The notes below the pieces were generated by a model, which made no database searches, was not told the DNA's origin, and saw only the letters and a list, made by a program, of their open reading frames with translations. A program made the position numbers and the translations under genes. A DNA stretch of 64,000 nt from Linum tenue (lineage: Eukaryota; Streptophyta; Magnoliopsida; Malpighiales; Linaceae): NCBI GenBank assembly GCA_946122785.1, contig CAMGYJ010000002.1, positions 23,224,492 through 23,288,491 of the forward strand, given 5' to 3'. Shown in pieces: positions 52,885-64,000 of this stretch (its first letter is position 1; the number at the start of each line of letters is the position of its first letter).

Positions 52885-55343
52885 GAGGAGCTACTAAAAC
52901 CTTTTACGAGGGAGAAGATATGGGGAACACTAAAGAAAATGGGGCCATTGGAAGCCCCTGGGGCAGATGGCAAGCCAACGATGTTCTTTCAAAAGAATTA
53001 GGACATAATTGGCGATGGCATCACTAGTGCACTGCAAGGCTTTCTGGAGGAATGATCCTTCCCTCAAGCACTCAACCACACTCTGTTAGCCCTAATCCCC
53101 AAAAATAAATCTCCAAAGGGGCCAGTCGATTTCAGACCTATAAGCTTGTGTAAGGTACTCTACAAAGTCTTATAAAAAGTGTTGGCAAATAGACTTAAAC
53201 AAATCTTGGATGACATCATCGTAGACACACAAAGTGCGTTTGTGCAGGGGCGCTCATAACAGACAACATCATCGTCGCTTTTGAGTGCTTTCATTCTATG
53301 AGCCTAAGACATGAAAGAAAGGGTTTATGGCTGCTAAACTGGATATTACGAAAGCATATGATAGAGTTGAATGAGATTTTGTAGAATCAATCATGGCGAA
53401 GTTGGGCTTTGCCAGAAGATGGATAAACATTATTATGTCTTGCTTTTCTATGGTCTCTTTCTCGATAATGGTCAATGAAATTTAAAAATGCAGCTCCAAT
53501 TATCTTACACCTACTATTTGTGAATGATAGTATCCTCTGAGGCCTTTACGAGGCCGAGTCAGGTCAATAGGTGAATCAAGTGAAGTCCAAACTATCATTC
53601 AATCCAAACATAAAAGGAAAAACCAGAATTCAGCTAACTTCGATTCTAGGAATGAAGGTGGTAGAAGCTCACGATAGGATTGGACGAGGCAAGAAAGCAG
53701 TGTTTGGCTACCTAGTAGACAGAGTTCTGACAGAAAGTGAAGTACTAGAAAAGCAAACTCTTGTCAATTGGAGGGAAGGAAATCCTAATAAAGTTAGTGG
53801 CACAGACACAAATGATTTACATAATGTCCATGTTCCGAATTCCTGTGGGAACCATTCAAGAGATCCAAAGTCTAATAGCCAATTTTTGGTGGGGTCAACA
53901 GGACGAGGAGAGTAGAACTCATTGGCTACTGTGGTCAGAGTTATGTAATCAAAGAAATGGGGAGGGCTAGGATTTCGGGACTTACAATGCTTCAACAAGG
54001 CTCTTCTTGGAAAACAACTATGGTTTATGGAGACTAATCACAAGACCACAATCTTTAACAACCAGAGTCTTGAAGGCAAAGTACTACCCTCATAGGGAGG
54101 TACTAGAGGTGTAAATCGGTTATAATCCGAGTTTTATAGGGCATGGATTGTTGTCGACCAAGGAAATTGTAACGAAAGGAACTAGATTGAAAGTAGGTGA
54201 AGGGTGCAACATCTATATCTGGTTGGATAAGTGGCTACTAGAGTTTGAGAGCTTCAAACCAAAAACTCCAATGACTGTCATTGGTGAAACAATCTCAGTG
54301 GCTGAACTAATCAACTCGGAGGACTGCTCGTGGAAATTGGATGCTTTACAAGCACATTTTCTACCAGAAGATCGGGTTAATATACTAAAGATTCCTATAT
54401 CTAGGAGTCAGAGGAGAGACGAAAGGGTATGGAGTGTTGAGAAGTCAGGGGAGTGCATAGTTAAATAAGCATATAAGTTGTGGATTAATAGAGAGGCTGA
54501 GGAATGGGGAGAACTCCACTTCCCGGTGAATTGGGACAGATTCTGGAAACTTAACATCCCATACAAGGTCAAGCTTTTCGCCTGGAAATGGATTCACAAC
54601 AGTTTGCATACGAGAGCTCGAGTTTTGGAACGCGCATAGAAAGGAAGTGAGGGATTCCCCTTCTGTGATCTCAAGGAGACCCAAGAACACATCTTCAGGG
54701 ATTGTGGGTGGGTTCGGTGAGTATGGAGAGCTAGTGTTATCAATCCATTATTCATTCAGGGAGAGAACCTTACCTCTGAGGAGTGGTTTTGCGAATTTCA
54801 AGGAAAAGAGACCAACGAGCATATTGGCTGCTTCCTGGTCTCGCTTTGGTTCATCTGGGATCAGCGAAACTGTCAGCTCTGGAATAAACATAAACTGGAG
54901 GAATGAGAGATAATGGGTAGAGCTTATTGATGGATTGAAGAATACTCGGAAGCCCAAATGCACAAGGAACAGACTCAGAGAGAAGAGTGGAAGGGTTGGA
55001 CAACATCTCGCCAAGCAAATTCACTATCAACGTCGATGTGGCGTGCATGCCGGATCGCGAGACTAGCTTGGGAGTGGTTATTAGAGACGGGGAGGGTAAA
55101 TTTTTTCTGGCCGATGTGAAGAGAACACGCCGGCAATGGATTTCGGAGATCGCGAAGGCGATGGAGTTCGGGGTGGAGCTAGCAGATCGATTCAGTTTTC
55201 TCCCATGCGAGATTCAAACAGACTGTCAGGTGGTGGAACAGATCTTACGTGGCGAACGGAGAACAACTTTGGAGTTGGGGACTGTCTGTGAGGAAGTAAA
55301 GAAAACGACTTTAGCTCTAGGCCATGACGAGTCTCTTGTTCTT

Positions 55344-57001
55344 GGGAAAAGATAGGGTGCTAACTTCATAGGGGGTTAGCACCATCCTAACTATTTTTTT
55401 AATTTGATGGTTATCATTAAAGAAAGGGTATAATCGGAAATTGGGATAAAAAATTAAAATACGAAATTAATGTTGATTTCTGGGAAACTGCACGTCCGGA
55501 TTTTGTGGGATTTCCTTCATTGACGTTTCTATTCCCGAGAACAAAAATCAATACTTACCTGCCACATTCCTAAAGAAAAAGCACTACTAACCTGCCATAT
55601 AGTTACAAGTTTCACTCAACAACTTCTCTCTCTCTCCCTTATCTCCATCACGTCTCTCTGTCTTCGCAGAGTAAAACACTACATTCTTTGGAAAACACTA
55701 CTAACTCTTTTCTTCAGCCATGTAGTAGCAATTTGGCATGTAGTATTGATTTTATGATATATTAGTAGTGATTTTGATAATTTTTTAGTAGAATCAATAT
55801 TACTATATAGGTTCTTGCAGTCAATAATAATAAATCACTACTAATACAAAACAGAAACACTGCTACATCATATTCGTAAATACGGGATCCATAAATTCAC
55901 TGCTATAGAATCATTGCTAGCACCATCATATCTATAAAATCACTATTATGAAATCACTATACTACTATTACAAAACCACTACTACGGAGAATCCTCCACA
56001 GTCTACATCTTCCATCAAATGTAATCTCTTCTCTTGCACTCCTTATGATTTCATGAGTCCACAACTGCAAACAAAAACAATAACAAAACAATCACTTCCA
56101 CTTCCACCTTTAAAACAATAAAAGTGTAAATAAAATTGCTACGACATTAAACTAACAAAGCAAAAAAGGAAGACCATAAAATCCTAATCTACTGCAAAAC
56201 ACTACTACTGTAAACCAGAACTAGTCTTAGTGAAATGGTTACCGCATCAACAAAAAGAAGTGAAGTCTGCAAATTAAGCATTACCGAATCCAGAAATCCT
56301 ACGCTCAACCGCCCTTAATGCAGATCTTGAACCAACTATGCAAACACCAACAAAAAGTTCAAGAGCTGGCGGCATGCTATGTCGCCGATTACAAAATGGA
56401 TCGACGATTGATCAAATTAAAAACTACCTGATACGAGCTTGTCGATGGCGCTGATGACGGCGACTAGGTCGAGGGTGTTGAGGGCAGCAGCGTCGAGGAC
56501 AGATCAGGCGAACCCAGTCCCGACAAAGGCCACTGACGAGGGAAAGTTCACCGACGGGAAGGGATGCGGGAACCGGCTGGGCTGGGGCGTTGAGGGTGGC
56601 GGCGTCGCGAGCAAAGCAGAGGGAAAGTTCAACGACGCGAAGGATTGCTGGAATCGACTGGGCTGGGGCGTTGAGGGCGGCGTTGTCGCGGGCAAAGCAG
56701 GCGAACCCAATCCCAACGCCACTGACAAAGGGTTGCGGAAATCGACTGGGCTTCTACTCTCCGATGGGTAGAGAGAAGAATAAAATCTTTACTTGGCTTG
56801 ACTGTTGGGATATCTCCCACCACAAAAATCTACCCCGTTTCAACCGGCTGATACCACGACCTGCATCATATAATAAAACTCAACTTACCAAAATGCCCCC
56901 GACAATTAAACACTCCTTTTTTGATGAATTTTAAAACGCAGTCGCTTAGTTGAGTTAGGACGGTGCTAACGGGGTAGATGGTTAGCAAGCCATCCCATCC
57001 C
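55344..57001. mobile_element. Mutator-like element inside the LINE, with CACTACTA repeats
   Basis: A 1,658-bp insertion bounded by a perfect 9-bp duplication CTTGTTCTT (55335-55343 and 57002-57010). The ends are imperfect inverted repeats of about 50 bp containing GCTAAC and GTTAGCACC(A/G)TCCTAACT. The interior carries many AATCACTACTA/TAGTAGTGATT-type words in both orientations (55570-56220) and a GC-rich block (56430-56770). A 110-codon frame (56439-56771) includes two 27-residue repeats. No transposase is visible. Confidence 0.88.
56540..56701. repeat. 81-bp tandem repeat, two units
   Basis: Two GC-rich head-to-tail units start GGGAAAGTTCA(C/A)CGACG and share CTGGGCTGGGGCGTTGAGGG. The length is a multiple of three, so the surrounding frame stays open and gives a duplicated 27-residue unit. 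I do not recognise the source gene. Confidence 0.85.
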
Positions 57002-57269
57002 CTTGTTCTTTTGGGCGCCGCCAGTTCAACGAAGCAACCCACTGCATGGCTTATGTGGAGTGTGGCTGGGAGGAAGAGAAGATTTGGGTGGGTATGTGAC
57101 CAATTTTTTTAGTCTCTTGTTTGCAAAAGGATGTTTGTGTAGGTTTTCCCCCTACTTAATTAAATAAAAGCAGAAGTTTCCTTAAAAAAAAAATCACCAT
57201 TAAGACCAATAAAAGGACAATAATATTCTTTAATTTTCGGAGTTAGATTGAAACTTTAACCCTAATTTT

Positions 57270-57820
57270 TAGGGATGGCAATGGGTCGGGTCGGGGCCGG
57301 ATAGTGCATATCCGTTACCCTACCCAAAGTAGTTCGGGTTTTACCCATATCCATACCCACATAAGAAACGGGTAGAAAATCAAAACCATGCCCATACCCG
57401 TTCGGGTTTCGGGTATCCACGGTTATCCATGGGTAATAATTTCTCTTCATAATTGCAATCAATATGTTAATATTCACACATATTCTCACATTACATAAGA
57501 AGAAAAGTACGACAATAATTCACTAGAATGAAGAAAATTAGTTAAAACAACACAATTTCATGAAAATATTATATTTATATACTAAATATAAAATATGTTA
57601 GAGAAAATAATGATTATTTATAGAAAAATACATATGCATGTGTATAATCGGGCGGGTTCGGGTTGGATAGTGAGAAAACCATGCCCACCCATTACCCGCA
57701 ATATTCGGGTTCGGGTTTTACCCGTACCCACTAAAAATCCTTCGGGTTCGGGTTTTACCCTACCCAATTAAGTCGGATTCGGGCGGATATCCACGGTTAC
57801 GGATATTTTTGCCATCCCTA
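57270..57820. mobile_element. non-autonomous hAT element F (CGGGT-repeat type)
   Basis: A 551-bp element with ends TAGGGATGGCAATGGGTCGG / TTTTTGCCATCCCTA and a perfect 8-bp duplication CTAATTTT at 57262-57269 and 57821-57828. The arms are TTCGGGTT/ACCCGAAC repeats and the core is AT-rich. Same family as element E. No transposase. Confidence 0.93.
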
Positions 57821-57828
57821 CTAATTTT

Positions 57829-60139
57829 GCTCATATAGTGGCCCACACGTCCATTAGGAAGAGAGACAACCCATCCAATTTGCAGGTGGTGGGTTTCTAT
57901 ATGTAATTATCATCTTAAATACTCATTAATTCGCGAACACAAATGGCAAAATGTCATTTCCAAAGATGCCCACATGATAAATCAAAGACATGATGCCGAG
58001 TTCTTACCAGATTACAGAAAGGCATTAGCTAGCTATAGCTAGCGGTGGTGGAAAACAAAACCATCCAAAAACAACAGGCTCCGTTCGAAACAACATCATA
58101 TTCATACTATACGTACCACAAGCCAAAATAGCAAGTGTATAACTGTTTTCTATAATGAGGGATCATGGCATGTCCATTTGAAATTATTCAACTCTTATGA
58201 TTTTTTCACAATTTTACGGTTTACTCTTTTAGCATTGACACGGAACCCAAGCAAAATACATGAGTCCGGCCGGTATACCATGGTTTGGTGGTTCAACCGC
58301 TAAAATAATGACCGGTATACTGTGGTTTGGTGGTTCAATTGCTAAACCCCAGCCGGTGCAGTGTTTAGGCCCGTTCTGATTGTGGTTTTGGTAGCAATTT
58401 TCCGGTTCAACTATCGACACGATTTTTTATCCTTGGTTTTGTTAAATAATTACAAGGCGTTTCATGCTTTTACAGAAATTAAAATATGAATATTATATAT
58501 ATTGTTAAATAAAATCACTTTCATCCATTGAATTCCATTCATTCATTTCTTAAATAAGTTATACTACTTTTTGGCAGAAATATCACTTTTATGTTTTTTT
58601 AATGTAAAAATACAACTCATAAGAATTAGAAGTATGGTTGGAATACGAAACTCCATAATGCCACTCAAACTATCTCAGCAATTTCACATAAAAATGAGAT
58701 TTAACAATCACCCTTTTTGAGTGATAATTTCTATATATAAAAAAAATCCTTGTATATAGTTGGTAAATACTCTGTTTAATACATGTATATATGCATGTAT
58801 GTATTTTATTCATTTAAAACTTCTGTATCCGTATTATGGTCACCCCATTTCATTTCTCCGTTCATTTGATGACACTAAACACGTATAAAACTCGTATAAC
58901 ATGTTTAATATCCAAATTTATCCGTATAACTTACCTCGTCTCCCATAGTTGGTTATTTGGTTGGGCTCAAAAGTACCATGGGAGTTACTGCAAGTACTTG
59001 TCAGTTATTCATATAATAGTACCATACTGATCTACATATATATAATAAATTTGTGACGAACAATTTTAATACGTGAGAGCGGACGATTCAGTCTTATAAT
59101 CTTGTTAGTCGTTATTGATAGATTTTTTCTCCAAGCTGCAGTAGCCCATGCTATTTTTCAGCATCAACTTCTTAATCAGGAGAGCACCCAAACTTTAATC
59201 TTTGTCCAAGACTAGTCTCACTCTCACATAACCTCTTACTAAGACAATCAATGTTGTGTTGGATTCTCAATTTTCCCAACAACCCTTCATTTTTGGGATG
59301 TGATATAGCCTGAAGAAAAGAAAATTCCGTTCCTTCCCATTCATTTCCCCCACCTGAAGATTAGCTGAAGGCATGTGAGACTTTGGATTCAAGAATACAC
59401 AATCCTCCAGAAGCTGCAGGAAAATCACATGTGTAGGTAGAGTAGGCTTCTGGCAAATTGATGAATAGAACATACCCAAAGAATATGCTTTGTATAACAA
59501 GATGGTTTTGCATGGAATCAATCACCTTATTGTCTCTGTTGTAAAGCTCTGTTATTTTCCACTTACCCCCCAACAACCCAATTGAGTACAAGAAAGTCAT
59601 CTTGATTTCAAATGGATCTCAATGTTGGCAACTGTAGGACAAGAAAGCCACCCCTTTTCCAGGTTCCGGCCAACTTCAGTAAGACAAAGATTCCATAGCC
59701 CTTTGGAACACTATTATGCCTTTAATATTGAGTCCATTGTCCATGCTATCCAAAAAGGCAGAGAAGGGTAAGTTTGGTGATGATATGATAATGATATGGA
59801 TAACGAAGAGATGGAAGTTGAGAAAGACATATACATATATTGGGCAATGGGAATGGTCCATCTTCATGTTGTTTGACTTGGAAGCCAGAGAACCATATCT
59901 CATAAGACATGTCTTTGGATTGCTAGGCCTGAAAACCATTGAATTCTGCCGTTATAGTTGCCTTCTTTTCTTTTTTTGGTTTCTTGCAAGCGAGCTCTTC
60001 CCATTCCCATGTGTGTTTTCCCCCATTCCCCATCATCACATGTGCGTTTCAGTGATGGAATGAGATAAAAACAAAAACCACAGTACGGTTGATGGCCAAT
60101 GGGGCAATTCGTGTGGATAGAGTTGTTTATTATTGGACA
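57829..60139. other. long spacer, no confident gene
   Basis: Contains a short direct repeat GGTTTGGTGGTTCAA with a CCGGTATAC lead (58272 and 58312). From 60060 down to 59260 on the minus strand are several overlapping open frames (59267-59600, 59676-59939). These have a less AT-rich, exon-like texture and could be remnants of a gene, but no domain is recognised and I do not call one. Confidence 0.3.
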
Positions 60140-61098
60140 TAGGACTGCAAAAGAGCTGAGCTGCTCGCAAGCGACTCGACGCTCGATTCGAGAAAATCTC
60201 GTTCGAAACTCGGTTTGTTTACTAATAAGTCGAGTTTGAGCTTAGTCTTCTGCAGCTCGCGGAGCTCGCAAGCTAGCTCGACTCAGTGGCTTGTTGGTCT
60301 CAACTCGTGACTTGGCTCGTTTAGTGCTCATAAGATGTCTCAGCTCTCAACATTGTGGTTAGAGAGCCAACTCGATTACCGATTTATGAATTGATCTATA
60401 TGAGTTTGATTTTGATAATTTATAGGATTGTTAAATTATATATCTTACCCTATATGAACGTTAATGTTAGTGTGTGGTACATGACCTACGATTGAACCTC
60501 TCCCAACAACTCGAGTTATTGGGATCAACTGGTTCTTGACATGGTATCAGAGCCTTATGTGACCGAGAGGTCTTGTGTTCGAATCCCCACGACCCCCATT
60601 TGTTAAGCACATGGTATTCTTGTCTTTAGACCTGTGCAAACTTCAAGCCCTTGTGAGTGACTTTCGTTTGAGGGGGCGTGTTAGTGTGTGGTATATGGTC
60701 CACGATTGAACCTCTCCCAACAACTCGAGTTATTGGGATCAACTGGTTCTTGACAGTTAACATGTAGATTATGTGAGAAAATATGTCTTATTTAATTTTA
60801 AAAATAAATTATATATCATAGATTGCTTCGATACTATGAAATAACATAATTTCACTAGTTAAAATTTATTAACTAAATAGGTTGATACCACAAAGTATAA
60901 AATGAGATTAGTTAATATTGAACACTTAAATTTTATTATTAGTATTTTAATTTTGACATTAATCACATGTATCATGTATGAGATACAAAATGAATATATC
61001 AAATACGAGTCAAGATTTTATTAAGCAAGCTAGCTCGAACTCGGCTCGTTAATAAACGTGACTGGGGTAAAACTCGACTCGGCTCATTTGCAGCCCTA
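60140..61098. mobile_element. probable hAT element G (GCTCG-repeat type) hosting a TRIM
   Basis: Ends TAGGACTGCAAAAGAGC / GGCTCATTTGCAGCCCTA are inverted repeats, followed inward by GCTCG/ACTCG repeats (60160-60310 and 61020-61085), matching the plan of elements A-F. An 8-bp target duplication is not preserved. A TRIM element inserted in the middle. Confidence 0.7.
60465..60755 (+). mobile_element. TRIM-type miniature LTR element, copy 2, complete
   Basis: Two 77-bp LTRs (60465-60541 and 60679-60755, TGTTAGTGTGTGG...TTCTTGACA) differ at only a few bases. A primer site TGGTATCAGAGCC (60542-60554) follows the first LTR and a TTTGAGGGGGCG purine tract precedes the second. The 5-bp duplication GTTAA at 60460-60464 and 60756-60760 is perfect. 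The interior is 137 bp and non-coding. Structure, size and signals are those of terminal-repeat retrotransposons in miniature. Confidence 0.94.
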
Positions 61099-63419
61099 AA
61101 TTCAGACATAACGTGATTCAAGTTAATCCAAAATATGAGAAATATGAATATATATATATATATATTGTAATAAATTGAGATAACATGGACAAAGAACGAG
61201 GCGATGCGGGACATGGTGGATCGGAAGTAGATACCCATGTCTCATCACATGCTATTGCAGGTTGGATAATACCCATCCCATTGCGGGTTAGGTCGGGTAA
61301 TAACCAACATGGCAGGTTCAAATTGCCATCTCTAGCGTCAATAAACACCAGGTTGCGTGAATAATCATCACTGTTTTCGTAATAACAACCATTATTACGT
61401 GAATAATCACCAATATAACATAAATAAGTATAAATTTACATGAATAAACACAAAATTATGGTATGTTGTTGATAAGTTTCACATTTATTTTATAGAGTTG
61501 GAAGGAGAGGGAGAAGAATCCGGCAAGAATCCAGCGGTGATGAAAGAATCGAGAGAGTTTGAAGAATATAGAGTTTTGGCTAGGAAAGGGATGGGGAAGA
61601 AGAGAGATGGGAGAGAGAAAATAAAAAATATTTATTTAATTTATTTTTATTTTTCATCTCACATTTTTAATTGACTAATTGTCGCCAACTCAGCAATGTC
61701 GTTCGTTTAGTCAACCCATTACTTGACACCGTCAAAGAATTGGACGGAAGTGGCTATTTTTGGTATTTCGCCAAAAAGTGGCTATATTTGGCCAAACCGT
61801 CAAAGTTTTGACTGCACAGCTGTATTTTGCCATACAATTACAAAATTAACCAATACTAGTATAGATTCAATCGATACTAGTACATATTAACTGATACCAA
61901 TACATAAAGATAAAAAACAATAAAATAATACCAATACCAATAAAATAAAAAGCCAATACCATTACTTGAAAATCAATATCAATGCGAAATAACGAATACC
62001 ACTACGAAAAAATCAATACAGTATAAAAAAAATACATAAAATATGAATAAAAAATTATATATGGAATCCGACTGAGGGTTTTTGGAATTCGGGCAATTGG
62101 TTCTGGCGGAATGATGAAGGGGGACAAGCTGTTAAATTACTTGGCCTCGACAGCGCAACCCAGATGTTGTTGCAGTTCTGGCGAACCTTGTGGCTGAGCT
62201 AGCGGAAGAAATCGGGGGAGGGGGAGGGGGAGGGGGGGTAGGAGAGACTTCAAATGAGCGATGACGACATCCAATGGTGAGAAAAGATCCACGAACACCA
62301 ACAGAGTTTGACTCGTGCGGAGGAGTAGAATCGATGTGGTTTCGCCTGGCGTGATTATTGAAAGGATCGGAACAACACTTAAAGGGAGAAGCAAAGCCGT
62401 TTGCATTAGAGGCGAAGAGCTAAGGGCAAAGGGTGGAAGACACAACCATATCGGTGATGGATGAAGAGTTGAGGAGAGAGAGGATGATCTGTTAGTGTTT
62501 GAGAAGCTAGATATACATGGAAAATTGTATTTTAAAGAGTAATAATCACAAGTGGTATCTTTTTCATTTTCAAAATTACCCCAAACTGATTTGGTAAGAT
62601 AGGAAAACAAACGATAGAGATGTTTATTGCCACTGTGGCTATCAAAAATTAGTATTCACCCTAACTCGTTCCCAACTAAATACTTATTATTCCAAACCAC
62701 GACAAATAAAATGAAAATAGTGAAATTTTATAAGTGGAACCGTATTTTCATATTGACTTTTACTTATTTGTTTTTTAAAGAGAAAAATGAGGGAAAGAAA
62801 AATTTTTGTGGAAAATCAGGATCACAATAAACCGTTTTTTTAAGCATTAAATATTAACGAAGAAAAGGAAAAAGGTGAAACTATTGTATCATTCGTACCT
62901 CAGACTGGAGAGGGGAAATGTACGTCCATATCCCTCTTTTTTTTTATTATTCTTATCTAATTGTGAGTTCTCTTTCCAAAAATATATTGCCCATATCTCT
63001 CTTTCTTTCCTTATTTACTCTTTTTTTTTATTATTATGAATTCTTTTTTCCTGTATTTGTAGTTCCTCTTTCCAAAATGTTGATTTTTTTATAAATGATG
63101 AATCATTATAATATTAATTTAGTAAGAGATAATCATGGTGTGTAGCCAAAACTAATATACAAAAATTTATTTTATGGTTAGAAACTCGTTAGTGGTGGAA
63201 TGTGATAGCGATTTTTAATTCCTATTACTTCCCAAAAGAAAAACAAATTCAATGAAAAAAATATCTTATCATCGCCCATTAATGATTCCAAAAAATTTAA
63301 AGGGCAAATCAAATTTATAAAATACAACTTCAAGTAAAAAATAAATCACAATCGGGTACAAAAGAAATCAATTAAAAATAAAATCCAAATTAACTCTCAC
63401 ATGCCATCTCTATATTCCC
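61099..63419. other. long spacer with unresolved repeats
   Basis: A (TA)n tract lies at 61150-61165. At 61840-62030 are repeated CCAATAC/GATACTAGTA words that recall the palindrome-rich elements, and G-rich GGGGGAGG runs occur near 62218-62238. GTGGCTATTTTTGG near 61750 and GTGGCTATCAAAAAT near 62635 may be remnant element ends. A 157-codon minus-strand frame (62137-62610) has low-complexity Ser/Leu sequence and no domain, so no gene is called. Confidence 0.3.
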
Positions 63420-63796
63420 CCACTCATGACTCATCCCATAAGTGAGTTTCCATAATTTTCTTCGCCCTCCAGCCGGCTGTCTTCGTCATCTTTGTCAGTC
63501 AACTTGAGTAAATAGAAGAAGAAAACATTGAATACGAATTTTCTTCTCAAGTTTGTGGTAGTAAATTTGTTTACGAAAGAGGCAGGAATTTCTTCTAGGC
63601 GAAGTTAGAGAGAGAAAGTTAGAGAGAGAGAGAGAAAATCGAGTAACGACTTTTCCCGCTCGATTGGCCTCCTGCCGTCGAGGGCGGTCTGTCTCCGCCG
63701 TTTGGCCTCCTGCCGGCGGTGTTTTTCTCCGGCGACGCTCCTCGTCGTCGGTGTTCTTCCTCTTTTCTTGAGTTTTCTGGTGGATTCGGAATCGCC
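63420..63796 (+). promoter_or_regulatory. 5' untranslated region of the LINE at the right edge
   Basis: Pyrimidine- and purine-rich leader (GAGAGAGAGAG at 63607-63635, then GC-rich GTCGAGGGCGGTCTGTCTCC) leading into the ORF at 63797. LINE promoters lie inside this region. The true 5' end is not defined. Confidence 0.4.
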
Positions 63797-64000
63797 ATGG
63801 CGGAGTCAGGCAAATCGTGGGCGGAGCTTTTCACCATTGATGAGAGCTGCCGTCTCCATTATGAGGAGCCTGACTTGGTCGATGGAGCTCTGCGGTTGCC
63901 GAAGGATCTGCTGGACAAGGGAGCTGCTCGTTGGCAAAACTGTCTGGTAGGTCAATTCATTTCTACTCCACCATCTCTAGGGGTCATTCGTACTTGGGCG
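63797..64000 (+). CDS. LINE ORF1 / DUF4283 protein, N-terminal part
   Basis: Sixty-eight open codons from ATG 63797 (MAESGKSWAELFTIDESCRL) to the right edge. The segment LRLPKDLLDKGAARWQNCLV followed by GQFISTPPSLGV matches the DUF4283 domain found at the start of ORF1 in plant L1-type LINEs. That protein binds the element's RNA and usually ends in a CCHC knuckle. The frame has no defect within the window, so the element may be intact, but the remainder is outside. It could also be a host gene with a domesticated DUF4283 domain. Confidence 0.7.
   Translation, partial: MAESGKSWAELFTIDESCRLHYEEPDLVDGALRLPKDLLDKGAARWQNCLVGQFISTPPSLGVIRTWA

Larger units (their letters stand above)
52885..57193 (+). 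pseudogene. degenerate LINE ORF2, split by a Mutator-like element
   Basis: The plus strand shows a plant L1-type ORF2 in order. First come reverse transcriptase motifs (KKMGPLEAPGADG, LIPKNKSPKGPVDFRPISLC, VLANRLKQIL, QSAFVQGR and others, 52885-53520, with many stops). A connecting region follows (FWWGQQDEESRTHWLLWSEL, about 53890-53945), then a zf-RVT-like segment (DRFWKLNIPYKVKLFAWK, about 54538-54590), and an RNase H domain (54987-55334; INVDVACMPDRETSLGVVIR). The active-site YxDD part is missing through a deletion near 53500. Coding sequence breaks off at 55343 and resumes at 57002 after an inserted element, ending with a poly(A) at 57184-57193. It is inactive. Confidence 0.85.

Noticed and set aside
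58240..58430. Possible small TIR element around the GGTTTGGTGGTTCAA repeats
   Set aside because: Only a short direct repeat is present; no inverted ends or target duplication were found.
62137..62610. 157-codon open frame
   Set aside because: Ser/Leu/Pro-rich low-complexity translation from a purine-rich strand, with no domain and no supporting splice or promoter context.

Overview
This is a stretch of a plant nuclear genome, most likely a eudicot. It holds intron-bearing genes with GT-AG splice sites, plant-specific protein families, plastid-targeted and Golgi enzymes, nuclear tRNA genes, and a heavy load of plant transposable elements. I cannot name the species from sequence alone. Low-copy genes cover roughly 9 kb of the 64 kb. 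Most of the rest is recognisable mobile DNA in various stages of decay, or AT-rich sequence in which I see nothing.

Low-copy genes, left to right: the first 94 codons of a BIR-type leucine-rich-repeat receptor-like kinase (minus, runs off the left edge); a three-exon single-repeat (SHAQKYF) MYB factor with an N-terminal zinc knuckle and an EAR-like motif (11572-12756, minus); tRNA-Val(CAC) and tRNA-Trp(CCA) around 18.5-18.9 kb; an eight-exon CCB4 gene for cytochrome b6f haem attachment (18972-20814, plus); an intronless family 92 glycosyltransferase (22290-24107, minus); and a TORTIFOLIA1/SPIRAL2-like microtubule protein gene (42391-45226, minus). The last has a premature stop and appears to lack its conserved 3' end. 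The genes do not form a pathway. Their order does match pieces of Arabidopsis chromosome 1 (BIR3-GT92-TOR1L4, BIR4-MYBD, CCB4-TOR1L5), so the window looks like one unreduced ancestral gene block stretched by transposons.

Mobile DNA: seven non-autonomous hAT elements with TAGG-type ends, four with exact and two with 7/8-matching 8-bp target duplications; a Ty1-copia element with 405-bp LTRs (46826-52245) disabled by a stop codon, a frameshift and a nested solo LTR; gypsy LTR and gag relics (2.9-4.5 kb, 40.6-42.0 kb); two copies of one tiny LTR element (TRIM) family; LINE remains at eight places, including a degenerate ORF2 split by a Mutator-like element and the start of an apparently open LINE ORF1 at the right edge; a pogo/Tigger transposase remnant lacking its catalytic core; Harbinger-type MITEs; and several long-TIR Mutator-like elements.

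The most unusual pattern is that several unrelated elements (24.8-28.3, 33.2-34.4, 38.4-40.4 and 55.3-57.0 kb, plus both gypsy LTRs) are filled with many diverged copies of a short palindromic or bidirectional motif that is private to each element. I have not seen this named as a shared architecture.
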